From positions 81,180-145,179 of the forward strand of contig JACKHH010000006.1 of assembly GCA_020639095.1 (NCBI GenBank): DNA of 64,000 bases, in the 5' to 3' direction. A model generated the notes under the pieces. That model did no database searches. It was not told the origin of the DNA and was given only the letters and a program-made list of their open reading frames with translations. This DNA is from Phycisphaerales bacterium (lineage in GTDB: Bacteria > Planctomycetota > Phycisphaerae > UBA1845). Each line of letters opens with the position of its first letter. Positions within the stretch are counted from its first letter, which is position 1. The translations under genes and the position numbers were made by a program. Below, piece after piece: positions 44,741-53,315 of this stretch.

Positions 44741-45871
44741 GTGAGCGAGTCAAAGAGAATGCACCTGCGCGAAGCCTCCCGCTTGTTCGGACGCGCGCGG
44801 TGGACTGCCCTTGCGTTGATGGTCGGTACTGCCCTTCCCTTCACCAGCGGCTGCTCCGATTGGTCCGGCGGTTGGCGCGACCACAAGAAGGTGCAGGTGC
44901 AGTTCTACGCCCCGCCCGGTGCGAGCGTGAGCATCCGCAAGTGGATGAAGACCCCGACGGAGGAAGTCGGCCAGTATGACGGCCATCGCCTTGAGCACAC
45001 ACCCGAAGACTTCGCCGTATTCAACCTCGGGTCAGATAAGACCTACGAATTCAAGTACAGCTCAGCCACCGGTTTCCCGGGCGTGAGCATCTACGGTGAA
45101 CTCGACGTGCGCAAGGTTGAGTCGCCGGAGGCTGCGAAGTTCGTCGGCCATTCGTTCGTGCCGATCTCGCTGCCCAGCGAATACTACAACGGTACCGAAG
45201 CCGACTACCACCCGGTCAGCGGCCCATCGGGCGTCGGCTTGAGCCAGGTCGAACTTGAGCACCTGCGTCAGGGCGATCTTATCCGCAAGGTGTACTTCAT
45301 CGCCGATCTTCAGCAGGCGTGGGAAACCGTGCGCATGATCGAAGACCACATCGAGCGGCTCCGCTCTGCCGAGACCGTGCTCAACACCGAACTCGAACTC
45401 GTCGACGCGCGCTTCGAAGCCTATCGCCAGGACGCGCTCTACGCCGATCCGACCGAAGACACGCTGGCAGCCAATCGCGACGAGAGTGGTCGCAGCGCAA
45501 CGTTCATCGCCCTGGAAGCCACGCGTCAGCGCCTCGAGAACAAACGCTACATGATTCGCGAGCAAGTCGACGACCTGCTCAACGAGAAGCGCATCCGCAC
45601 CCGTTTGCTCGATTCGATGAAGATCGTCAATCGCCGCGGCACGCTGGTTCTCGCCACACCTGAGAATCAGTGGGAGTTCCACGATGCAGCCGATCAGGTT
45701 GGCCGGGCGCGGGTATATCCCGGTTTCGCCGTCGGTCCGAACGGCGACTACATGACCGGCCCGATCGAGATTCCGGCGCTCGGCGAGGTGCTCCTCGTGA
45801 TGCGCGTCGGTGGCCGCCACATGCACTGGGGTGAACCGCCCGCGGACAGCGTCGCGATGAACAACGAATAA
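44741..45871 (+). CDS. Predicted lipoprotein with central coiled coil
   Basis: 376 residues from the GTG at 44741, preceded by AAGGAG seven nt upstream; a TTG two codons earlier is too near that site. Lipobox LPFTSGC (Cys near 36). Then a beta-rich part (VQVQFYAPPGASVSIRKWMKTP) and helices rich in Glu/Arg (AWETVRMIEDHIERLRSAETVLNTELELVDARF; LENKRYMIREQVDDLL) that suggest a coiled coil, and a C-terminal beta part. Outer or inner membrane anchor is not decidable. Function unknown. Confidence 0.82.
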   Translation: MSESKRMHLREASRLFGRARWTALALMVGTALPFTSGCSDWSGGWRDHKKVQVQFYAPPGASVSIRKWMKTPTEEVGQYDGHRLEHTPEDFAVFNLGSDKTYEFKYSSATGFPGVSIYGELDVRKVESPEAAKFVGHSFVPISLPSEYYNGTEADYHPVSGPSGVGLSQVELEHLRQGDLIRKVYFIADLQQAWETVRMIEDHIERLRSAETVLNTELELVDARFEAYRQDALYADPTEDTLAANRDESGRSATFIALEATRQRLENKRYMIREQVDDLLNEKRIRTRLLDSMKIVNRRGTLVLATPENQWEFHDAADQVGRARVYPGFAVGPNGDYMTGPIEIPALGEVLLVMRVGGRHMHWGEPPADSVAMNNE

Positions 45872-46215
45872 CCCCGCAATCCCTGCGGATAAGCAATATC
45901 ACGACAGCGGAAAGCGACTGGTCGCCATTGGCAACCGGTCGCTTTCTTTATGCGCCGCGCCCGCTAAGATCGCGCGTGAGGTGGGCAATGCCCACCAAGG
46001 GACAAATGCCGCACAATTGATTCGGGATTTCACCGCAAACGGCGGGCATCGGCAGCGGAATTGTGGTGCAGGCATCCTGCCTGCATTGATCAAACTGGAT
46101 CGCCAAGCAGCCAGCGAACTCAGCGGAAAAGTGAAGTGGGCACTGCCCACCATTAGTGTTGGAATTTCTTTCATCGTGTGGTGGGCAATGCCCACCCTAC
46201 GAACCACGGATCACC
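45872..46215. repeat. Gap with three GGTGGGCAATGCCCACC palindromes and one TGGTGCAGGCAT repeat
   Basis: 344 nt without a gene. Palindromes GGTGGGCAATGCCCACC at 45980-45996 and 46179-46195 and a variant AGTGGGCACTGCCCACC at 46136-46152, plus the TTGTGGTGCAGGCAT repeat at 46060-46086. Directly upstream of purH. These are REP-like elements; the RAYT inside purH is a candidate for their mobiliser. The purH promoter must lie among or before them. Confidence 0.75.
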
Positions 46216-48528
46216 ATGACCGATCGCAAAATCAATCGCGCCCTGATCAGCGTCTACGACAAAACCGGTATCGTCGATTTCGCACGCACCCTCATCAACG
46301 AGTTCGGCATCGAAATCATCTCGACCGGGGGCACCGCCAAACTGCTCGCCGAGAACAACATCCCGGTCACGCTCGTCGAAAGCATCACCGGCTGGGGCGA
46401 GATGCTCGACGGCCGGGTCAAGACGCTGCACCCCAAGATCCACGCCGCGATCCTCGCCGATCGGGATAACCCCAAACACGTGCAGCAGCTCAAGGACGCC
46501 GGCATCAACCCGATCGACATGGTCGTCGTGAACCTCTACCCGTTCGAGAAAACCGTGGCGAACCCGGACTGCAAGTTCGACGACGCCATCGAAATGATCG
46601 ACATCGGCGGCCCCTGCATGCTCCGAGCCGCCGCGAAGAACCATAGACACGTAGTCGTCGTACCGTCAGCCGCTGCCTTCGGCGAAGTGCTCGACGACTT
46701 GCGCACGCACGGCGACGTGACGGACCTCTCGCGCCGCATCCTCGCCGCCCGCGTTTTCGACCGCTGCATGGTCTATAACCAAACAATCGAAATCTACCTC
46801 ACCGGCCACTGCATGGACGCGTCGGACACCGCACAAGAAAAACCCGCCGAGGACGCGTCGAAAGCGGAGAGCAGCCCCTTCGCGCGCATGAGCGAACGCC
46901 TCGATCAACTCTCCGTCGATCTCTACCGCGGCGCGCAGCGCAACCTGCGCTATGGCGAAAACCCAACGCAGCAAGCCTGTGCCATCGACTACGCCTTCGA
47001 CGGCGCAGCCCGCGACGACATTCCCGGCGGCGATGACGAACAAACCGGCAGCATCGCCCTCTCCTACAACAACAGCGTAGACGCCGATGCCGCCATCCAA
47101 CTGTGCAGCGAACTGCACCGAGAATTCGGACGCCCGCTCGGAGAGTCAGGGCATGTGGGACCGGCTTTCCAGCCGGTCTTTCCCCGGATAACGCACGAAC
47201 AACACACGGAACGCCATCTTCCCCACATCCAGAATCCAGGCGCGACATACTTCATCACCTTTCGCTTGCACGAAGGCAGCCTCGATCCACGTGAACGTTC
47301 AGTTGTTCTCGATGCCTGCAAGCATTGGCACACAACCAAGATGACCGTCCACGCCTGCGTTGTGATGCCTGACCATGTCCACCTACTCGTTACGCCGCAT
47401 GAAGTACAAAGCGGCGAGTGGGTCGCACTTGGGGAGATCGTAAAGAGCATCAAGGGTTATTCCGCGAGAATCATCAACGAACATCGTGGATCGAAAGGGG
47501 CACTTTGGCTTGACGAGACCTGGGACAGAATCGTTCGAGACGAACAGGAATTCGGCACACGCTGGGAGTACATTGAGAGCAATCCTGCGCGCGCGGAACT
47601 TGGCCAACAGTACGAGTGGGTGTGGATGAACCACGCGTCCTGGAAAGACCTGCATGAATACAACCGTCGGTTTCGACCAGACCGGCTGGAAAGCCGGTCC
47701 CACATAGCAGAACAAACACACTCAGTTGTATTCATCAAGCACACCAACGCGTGCGGGGTAGGCACATCATCCGATCCGCTTGAAGCCTATCGCCGCGCAT
47801 ACCTCGGCGACCCCAACGCAGCCATGGGCGGAATCCTCGCGTGCAGTTTCCCGATCGATGCCGTCTTCGCGGACGCCGTGATGAACTCGCTCGACCGCTG
47901 GGGCCGCGACGCGGGCGCCGGTGCGTTCTTCGCCGAAGTCTGGGCCGCACCGAGCTTCAACGACGACGCGCCCAGCATCATCCGCACCGCAAAACCCTGG
48001 GGCGAACGCGTACGCCTGCTCGCGGTCGGCGACATGACCACCCCACCCGATGCCGATGTTCTCGAACTGCGCAGCATCGCCGGCGGCATACTCATGCAAA
48101 CGCCCGATGTCACTGGCTTGAACGAAGACGCGTGGAAAGTCGTCACCCAGCGTGCGCCGAGCGATCAGGAAATGAACGACCTGCGACTCGCGTGGCTTAC
48201 CTGCAAACACACCAAGAGCAACGCGATCTCAATCTGCAAGGACGGCATGCTCATCGGCAACGGCGCGGGCCAGATGTCGCGCGTGATGAGCTGCCGCATC
48301 GCCACGTGGCTGGCCAATGAAAACGGACACGCCGACAAACTCGCCGGTGCAGCCGCAGCCTCCGACGCATTCTTCCCCTTCCGCGACGGCCCCGACATCC
48401 TCATCGATGCCGGCATCACTGCGATCATCCAACCCGGCGGAAGCAAACGCGACGAAGACACCATCGCAGCCTGCAACGAACGCAACATCGCGATGATCGT
48501 CACCGGCACGCGGCATTTCAAACACTAA
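46216..48528 (+). CDS. purH: Bifunctional AICAR transformylase/IMP cyclohydrolase, interrupted in frame by a RAYT transposase
   Basis: Catalyses the last two steps of de novo IMP synthesis. Residues 1-195 are the IMP cyclohydrolase (MGS-type) domain (LISVYDKTGIVDFA, ISTGGTAKLL, GRVKTLHPKIHAAIL, NLYPFEKT, DIGGPCMLRAAAKN). The transformylase domain begins at LRYGENPTQQAC; after SYNNSVDADAAIQLCSEL the frame enters a foreign segment (about residues 308-500) and returns at VVFIKHTNACGVG, with Lys508-His509 the catalytic pair. KSNAISIC and FFPFRDGPD follow. The total is 770 residues against about 520-580 usual. The frame is never broken. Whether the enzyme still works, or is spliced or processed, is unknown. 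Confidence 0.92.
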   Translation: MTDRKINRALISVYDKTGIVDFARTLINEFGIEIISTGGTAKLLAENNIPVTLVESITGWGEMLDGRVKTLHPKIHAAILADRDNPKHVQQLKDAGINPIDMVVVNLYPFEKTVANPDCKFDDAIEMIDIGGPCMLRAAAKNHRHVVVVPSAAAFGEVLDDLRTHGDVTDLSRRILAARVFDRCMVYNQTIEIYLTGHCMDASDTAQEKPAEDASKAESSPFARMSERLDQLSVDLYRGAQRNLRYGENPTQQACAIDYAFDGAARDDIPGGDDEQTGSIALSYNNSVDADAAIQLCSELHREFGRPLGESGHVGPAFQPVFPRITHEQHTERHLPHIQNPGATYFITFRLHEGSLDPRERSVVLDACKHWHTTKMTVHACVVMPDHVHLLVTPHEVQSGEWVALGEIVKSIKGYSARIINEHRGSKGALWLDETWDRIVRDEQEFGTRWEYIESNPARAELGQQYEWVWMNHASWKDLHEYNRRFRPDRLESRSHIAEQTHSVVFIKHTNACGVGTSSDPLEAYRRAYLGDPNAAMGGILACSFPIDAVFADAVMNSLDRWGRDAGAGAFFAEVWAAPSFNDDAPSIIRTAKPWGERVRLLAVGDMTTPPDADVLELRSIAGGILMQTPDVTGLNEDAWKVVTQRAPSDQEMNDLRLAWLTCKHTKSNAISICKDGMLIGNGAGQMSRVMSCRIATWLANENGHADKLAGAAAASDAFFPFRDGPDILIDAGITAIIQPGGSKRDEDTIAACNERNIAMIVTGTRHFKH
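47153..47705 (+). mobile_element. RAYT-type (REP-associated tyrosine transposase, Y1/HUH) element inside purH
   Basis: 553 bp bounded by 27-bp perfect inverted repeats (47153-47179 and 47679-47705), each containing the palindrome ACCGGCTTTCCAGCCGGT. The interior, read in the purH frame, has YFITFRL, the HUH-like VVMPDHVHLLVTP (His387, His389 of the purH frame), KGYSARIIN (catalytic Tyr415) and a C-terminal WDRIVRDEQEFGTRWEYIESNPARA, the RAYT signature. No stop occurs in this frame. I see no target duplication. A GTG at 47155 could serve as the transposase's own start (GGAGAG about 9 nt upstream). Confidence 0.9.
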
Positions 48529-48565
48529 TTCGCTCTTGGCGCCTTAGCGCCTTGGTGGTTCAAGA

Positions 48566-49462
48566 TCAGCGGCCAAGCTGATGCCGCAGACAACCCTCCA
48601 ACGAGGGATACGCAAACGAGAACCCGGCATCCGCCAACCGCTTCGGCACCACGCGCGTGCTCGCCAGCAGCAAATCCTCCGCCATCTTGCCAAAGGCAGC
48701 CCGCGCCGCGAACGCGGGCATGGGGAAAATCGTAGGCCGCTTGAGCACCCCGCCGAGCGTCTTGGTGAATTCCCGATTGGTCACCGGCGTCGGCGCAACA
48801 CCGTTCACCGCGCCGGAAAGCGAATCCGTCGTGATCGCGAACTGAATGATCCGCACCAGATCATCCAGGTCGATCCAACTCATGTACTGCTTACCACTAC
48901 CCAGCACACCACCCGCGCCCAGCTTGAACGGCGTGAGCATCTTCGCCAGCGCCCCACCCTCGGGGCTCAGCACCACGCCGATCCGCACGCGCACCACACG
49001 CACACCCGCGTCAGCCGCGGCCTTCGTTTCCGCCTCCCACGCGCGGCAAACATCTGGCAGGAACCCACTGCCTCCACCAGCCGACTCGTCCAACACCGCG
49101 TCACCGCGATCACCGTAATACCCAATGGCCGACGCGCTCACCAGCACGCGCGGACGCGGGTCAGCCGCCACAATCGCGCGGACCAGCGTACGCGTCCCCT
49201 GCAAACGCGAATCGCGGATTCTCGCCATCTGCGCCTCGCTCCAGCGCTTGTTGGCAATTCCCTCACCCGCAAGATGCACAACCGCGTCGACCCCGGCAAG
49301 CGCCGCGGGATCAACCGAACCACCGGCTGGGTCCCACGCAAACGAATCTTCATTACGGGCATCGCCGCGCACGAGGCGGCGCACAGCATCGCCCGCGCCG
49401 CGCAAAGCAGCCACCAGCTTCGTCCCCACCAGACCCGACGAACCCGTCACCGCGACATTCAT
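48566..49462 (-). CDS. TIGR01777 family NAD(P)-dependent epimerase
   Basis: 298 residues, extended short-chain dehydrogenase fold. N-terminal VAVTGSSGLVGTKLVAALR is the nucleotide-binding loop, followed by VDAVVHLAGEGIANKRWSEAQ, a signature of the YfcH/SDR39U1 family, VSASAIGYYGDRGD and MSWIDLDDLVRIIQFAI. C-terminal DUF1731-type segment (FAYPSLEGCLRHQL). Physiological substrate is not known for the family; a role in cell division or sugar metabolism has been suggested elsewhere. Convergent with purH, 37 nt between the stops, which holds a GGCGCC-rich repeat-like stretch. Confidence 0.93.
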   Translation of the reverse strand: MNVAVTGSSGLVGTKLVAALRGAGDAVRRLVRGDARNEDSFAWDPAGGSVDPAALAGVDAVVHLAGEGIANKRWSEAQMARIRDSRLQGTRTLVRAIVAADPRPRVLVSASAIGYYGDRGDAVLDESAGGGSGFLPDVCRAWEAETKAAADAGVRVVRVRIGVVLSPEGGALAKMLTPFKLGAGGVLGSGKQYMSWIDLDDLVRIIQFAITTDSLSGAVNGVAPTPVTNREFTKTLGGVLKRPTIFPMPAFAARAAFGKMAEDLLLASTRVVPKRLADAGFSFAYPSLEGCLRHQLGR

Positions 49463-49740
49463 GCAAGCACCCCATCAGTTCAAGACGCGACATGCCGCCC
49501 CGACGCAACCAACACCAGCCCCGCGCAATCGTCAACTCTCGACGTTTGACCTTCGACTTTCGACCCGAAGCCCTCGCGAACATGCTAGCGCCCCGCACGA
49601 CCAGCGACCAGCCCGCATCCGCGACGGACCGCGAAGTTATCGGCTCGTCAACCTGCCCAAGAAATCAGCCGACGATATTACCGGAGACATGCGCGCCGCG
49701 ATCGATGTCGCGATGCGTCACCACATGGGGAGCCGCCAGG
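49463..49740. other. Intergenic stretch with TCGAC-type tandem units and one CCGATAA
   Basis: 278 nt. Contains tandem-like TTTGACCTTCGACTTTCGAC (about 49547-49566), often seen as a dispersed repeat, and a minus-strand CCGATAA at 49637-49643. An open frame through it (from 49492) is not supported by a ribosome site or composition. Confidence 0.5.
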
Positions 49741-50019
49741 ATGTCGATCACCGTTGAAAACGCAAACATGCCCGCGTTCCCGCAGGGCCTCAACACCGGT
49801 CAGCCGGTGGGTCTGAGCAAGCGCGAGTACATGGCTGTCCTCTGCCTGCAAGGCATTCTCTCGAACAAGGGCATCCAGAAACTGACCATCTGGTCCGCGT
49901 CGCAGAGCGCCGTTATGTACGCTGACCAATTGCTCGCAACGCTCGAAGGCAAAACCCCCGAAGACAACGAACTCCCCGAGCCCGACGGCCTGCCCTACAT
50001 CACCGATTCAGCCAACTAA
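49741..50019 (+). CDS. Small hypothetical protein
   Basis: 92 residues from the ATG at 49741, with GGAG nine nt upstream. Extended frames upstream lack support. The sequence LSKREYMAVLCLQGILSNKGIQKLTIWSASQSAVMYADQLLATLEGK suggests two helices, and a Pro-rich acidic tail ELPEPDGLPYITDSAN ends it. I do not recognise it; the YADQLL-type segment is reminiscent of small phage-associated proteins, but no phage genes are near, so I make no claim. Confidence 0.75.
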   Translation: MSITVENANMPAFPQGLNTGQPVGLSKREYMAVLCLQGILSNKGIQKLTIWSASQSAVMYADQLLATLEGKTPEDNELPEPDGLPYITDSAN

Positions 50020-50238
50020 CCAATTAGCAGCGTCTAAGCGAACACAAAACCCAACAGCCGACGTGCGCGCAAGGCCCACGACCAACAAGGGCGCACACTT
50101 GCGAATTGTGGTGCAGGCATCTTGCCTGCACGGACAAACCAAGAGCGCTACCCATCAAAGATCTATGAACTGAAATGAAGAGGTACCGAGCAGATGCAGG
50201 CAGGATGCCTGCACCACAATGACATCGCGAGCGCACAA
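50020..50238. repeat. Gap with an inverted pair of TGGTGCAGGCAT repeats
   Basis: Copies at 50104-50130 (plus) and 50197-50222 (minus), about 70 nt apart, both near-perfect. The pair can fold into a long hairpin and may act as terminators for the two convergent genes on either side. No coding potential. Confidence 0.75.
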
Positions 50239-51927
50239 TCACCGCCCAGCCGAAGCACGTTGCAGCGCCCCGCGCGCCAGCTGCGCGATCCGCCGGCAAA
50301 CCACCGCCTGCTTCAGCGCGCTACCCGCCATGATCCGCCGAGCCGTCACAGGCTTCGCGATAGCTTCCACCGCCTCCAAAATCGATTGCAGATTCTCCGC
50401 CGATAACCGCGCAGCCGCCTCCCCGTGCACCAGGCGTTCAATCGTACCCAGCGCCGCATCGCGTTGGGATTTCTCACCCAGGCACGCCAGCAGCGGACCA
50501 ACCGCAGCCCCGCCGCAACCCGCGAGCCCCTCCCAGTCGTCGCACGCCAGTGCCACCGTCGCGCGCTGACCGTCATCCGCTGGTTGCCAACCGAGTTGCG
50601 TCAAACCCGCAGCCACCGCCCGCCGCACCCCCGGATCAGAATCGGAAAGCATCGGCAACAACCGCGCAGTCAGGTTTGCGTCCCCCACGGCTGCCAGCGT
50701 CTCGATCGCACAAGCGCGCAACTCCGCAGCTTGATCGCGCAGCAGACCCAGCAGCGGATCAACCGCATCCGCACCGAACCCCGCCAGCAAACGCATCGCC
50801 GATCGCCGCGCCCCCGGTGTACGCAGGCTTTCCACCAAGCCCGGCAGCGCCTCTACGCCCAGCTTTGCCACCGCACCAGCGTCGCCGGCTGCTATAGCGA
50901 GTTGCACACGCGTCGCGTCGTCCGGCGGCTGCCAGCCCAATTGCGTTAACCCAACCGCCGCGGCCTTTCGCACCTCCGCGTCGTCATCATTCAGCACAGC
51001 CGCCAGCACGTCGGCGCTGTCCGGATTCAGCGTGCCCGCAAGCGCGCTCGTCGCCGCCCGGCGCACGTCGGGATCGACATTTCGAGCAGCCTCCACCAGC
51101 GCCGTCGCCGCCTCCCGCCCACCGATACTCCGCAGCACATCAACAATCTGCCGCCGCGTGCCCGCGTCACCGCCGCGAAATGCCTCCATCAGCGAAGGAA
51201 TCGCCTCCGCCCCGGCACTGATCGCGATCGCCCACTTGTGCAAAATCACCGCCACGCGCGCCAGATGACGCGGAGCCAGGTTCGCCCAAATTTGTTTTTC
51301 CAGCACGCACGCACAGGTGTGCCGCAGGTCCGCGACATCGGAATCGAGACCGGCAACCAGCGCCGCAACAGCCTTATCGCTCGCGATCGCCGCAAGCGCC
51401 TCAGCCGCACAGCGCCGCACGTGCGGCGTCCCCGACGCCAGCGCGGCACACACCGGCTCGACCGCCTCCGGACCAAGCTTGTGTACCACGTTCCAATCGT
51501 CCTGCATGATCGCGATCGTCGCCTGCTGACGCACGTTGAGCTGATCCCAACCAAACTCCTTCAGCGCCCATGCCGCGAACTCGCGCGCCCCCTCCTCGCG
51601 ATTGCCTTCCAGAATCACCACCAACCGGTTCACCGCCGCCGGGTCGCCAATCTTCCGCAGCGCCTCGACGATCTCGTAGCGCACCTCCCACGTGTTCTCC
51701 GCAACCAAACCGTCGATCAGCGGACCAATTGCGGAAGGATGCGCAATCGCGCCCAGCGCCTGAGCAGCCGCTACACGCAGGTTCCGCTCCTCGTCATGCA
51801 GCAATTCACCCAACGGCCCCACGGCATCAGGATCACCCATCTCCGCCACCGCGCAAATAGCCGCTGCCCGCACCTCCGCGCGGTCGGAACGCAACTGCTT
51901 GATCTTGCGTTTGCTTGCGAAACTCAT
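50239..51927 (-). CDS. HEAT-repeat (PBS lyase type) protein
   Basis: 562 residues from the ATG at 51927 (MSFASKRKIKQLRSDRAEVR); no Shine-Dalgarno is visible and the frame extends upstream to 52077. About fourteen HEAT/PBS-lyase-like units run the whole length, with repeats of the form AAAQALGAIAHPSAIGPLIDGL, AVNRLVVILEGN, AAEALAAIASDKAVAALVAGL. Alpha-solenoid scaffolds of this type bind proteins or nucleic acids. No catalytic motif. Cytoplasmic, since no signal. Function unknown. Confidence 0.87.
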   Translation of the reverse strand: MSFASKRKIKQLRSDRAEVRAAAICAVAEMGDPDAVGPLGELLHDEERNLRVAAAQALGAIAHPSAIGPLIDGLVAENTWEVRYEIVEALRKIGDPAAVNRLVVILEGNREEGAREFAAWALKEFGWDQLNVRQQATIAIMQDDWNVVHKLGPEAVEPVCAALASGTPHVRRCAAEALAAIASDKAVAALVAGLDSDVADLRHTCACVLEKQIWANLAPRHLARVAVILHKWAIAISAGAEAIPSLMEAFRGGDAGTRRQIVDVLRSIGGREAATALVEAARNVDPDVRRAATSALAGTLNPDSADVLAAVLNDDDAEVRKAAAVGLTQLGWQPPDDATRVQLAIAAGDAGAVAKLGVEALPGLVESLRTPGARRSAMRLLAGFGADAVDPLLGLLRDQAAELRACAIETLAAVGDANLTARLLPMLSDSDPGVRRAVAAGLTQLGWQPADDGQRATVALACDDWEGLAGCGGAAVGPLLACLGEKSQRDAALGTIERLVHGEAAARLSAENLQSILEAVEAIAKPVTARRIMAGSALKQAVVCRRIAQLARGALQRASAGR

Positions 51928-52099
51928 GACGACGTCGGCGTGCCCCCGGACGCTGCGGACCACATTTTCAGCCCCATGAGAATGTATCGGCCGCCATCCG
52001 CCCGCGAATCGAACGGACCGGGTAACCCATTCGTACAACGAAGATAGCCGGACGCTTACAGCGCCAGTAGAATGCACCGTTCAACCGCGAGCGGAGCGC

Positions 52100-52106
52100 T
52101 TATCGG
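52100..52106 (-). promoter_or_regulatory. CCGATAA motif upstream of the HEAT-repeat gene
   Basis: Minus-oriented copy outside the EPS cluster, 173 nt before the start of the HEAT gene. Could be chance. Confidence 0.25.
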
Positions 52107-52190
52107 ACGAGGGAGGGATCGGCTTAAGCTGCGATAATCGGCGCGCCGATGTCATCACCAAGCGCAGAGTTTACCGGAACAGAGCACGCA

Positions 52191-52796
52191 ATGATGAATC
52201 AACGCATCCGTCGCATTACCACTACCCTGGCTGCCATTCTCCTGTTCGCGCCGCTCAGCGGCTGCGCGTTCAACGCCCTGCTGCACGCAACCTCGTCGCT
52301 CGGCGGCACGGTCGCGGGCCAGCGCGGCAACACCCAGGTGCTCTTCATCAACAACACGCCGTATCGCGCGATCTTCACCTTCGGCGCGTACGACGAACTC
52401 GACCAGAACACCGAGCCCACGCTCCAGCAGTTCAGCTCCGACGCGAGCACGCTCGATCTCGAAGGCAACACGCAGTCCGATACCATCGACGTGCAGTGTG
52501 CCCGCGTGTACTCGATTGGCGGCACCGGTTTGATCACCCGTGTGCGCGCCAACCTCGACGAGGGCAGCTTCGATGAGACGTCGCTGGTCGAAGGCGTGAA
52601 CTTCTCATCAGCCGGTGTCGACGATGATGACGCGGACGCTGCCACCGAAGGCAAAGCCGCAGCCCATAACGCTTTGATCGGTGTCGACTTCGAGTGCGGC
52701 GCCCTGCTCATCTACCGCTTCGAGGTCAACGACGCAGGGCCCGAACCGTTCATCGTCGAACTCACGGTCATCCCCGCCGAAGACAACCGAGGCTGA
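52191..52796 (+). CDS. Predicted lipoprotein, unknown function
   Basis: 201 residues. ATG at 52191 followed by a second ATG. Signal with lipobox FAPLSGC (Cys25), then NALLHATSSLGGTVAGQRG, a beta-rich body (TQVLFINNTPYRAIFTFGAYDEL, DTIDVQCARVYSIGGTGLITRVRANL, DFECGALLIYRFEVND) with an acidic DDDDADAATEGK loop. Three Cys in the mature protein besides the lipid one. No recognised family. Alone between divergent and intergenic stretches. Confidence 0.8.
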   Translation: MMNQRIRRITTTLAAILLFAPLSGCAFNALLHATSSLGGTVAGQRGNTQVLFINNTPYRAIFTFGAYDELDQNTEPTLQQFSSDASTLDLEGNTQSDTIDVQCARVYSIGGTGLITRVRANLDEGSFDETSLVEGVNFSSAGVDDDDADAATEGKAAAHNALIGVDFECGALLIYRFEVNDAGPEPFIVELTVIPAEDNRG

Positions 52797-53141
52797 TCCG
52801 ATAAGCACAACGCACAATCAGCGCGCCAACAAACCCCTCTCCCCACCGGGGAGAGGCTGGGTGAGGGGGCAATACATAACGGCATTCACCACCACAGCAC
52901 CGCGGCCACATCAACATCGTCCCAAGAATCCCAACAAGCGCCACCCGATAACCACCCCACCACAATTCCGCGCGAATTAGATTGCAACTTCCCAATCGCG
53001 CATTTGCTCGCACTCACTTCAAATCGTAGCCTCATTCTTGACGGAGCTTGCTCTCGTGCGTCCGCGCGAGGGGTCACGGATTAGGCGAAACAAGCGTGCA
53101 ACGCATGCCGGTGCCTGCACGCGCAGTCAGGGGGTAGTCCT
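52797..53141. repeat. Gap with REP-like repeat copy 2 and two CCGATAA
   Basis: 345 nt. Inverted copy (52834-52872) of the CCTCTCCCC/GGGGAGAGG hairpin of 2202-2238, same stem and flanking TGGGTGAGGGGGC. CCGATAA at 52798-52804 and 52946-52952 (plus), the latter 190 nt before the Flp pilin gene. No gene. The tail before 53142 should hold the pilin promoter. Confidence 0.6.
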
Positions 53142-53315
53142 ATGAGCGAGGCGATTAAACGCCGCGTCGGTGCGTTCCTGCGCAGTGAGGACGGGCCGAC
53201 CACGACCGAGTATGCCGTGATGTTCGCGCTGATACTGCTCGTCTGTATCAGCACGGTCCGCGTGCTCGGCACAAAGGTCAACGACAAGTTCGCCCAGGCG
53301 GAAACCGGCTGGTGA
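53142..53315 (+). CDS. Flp/Fap-type pilin
   Basis: 57 residues, too short for most ORF thresholds. ATG with AGGGGG about 7 nt upstream. MSEAIKRRVGAFLRSEDG is the leader; TTTEYAVMFALILLVCISTV is the class IVb pilin motif with Glu at +5-type position and a hydrophobic helix, followed by VRVLGTKVNDKFAQAETGW. It should be cut by a TadV/CpaA-type prepilin peptidase and assembled by a Tad system. No Tad genes are in this window, so it may be an orphan or a distant member. Confidence 0.85.
   Translation: MSEAIKRRVGAFLRSEDGPTTTEYAVMFALILLVCISTVRVLGTKVNDKFAQAETGW

Noticed and set aside
47153..47705. Intein in PurH
   Set aside because: No intein splicing blocks (Cys/Ser start, HN-Cys end); the interior matches RAYT motifs instead.
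49492..49740. Upstream extension of the small gene at 49741
   Set aside because: Passes through a tandem repeat, lacks a ribosome site, and shows no protein-like composition.
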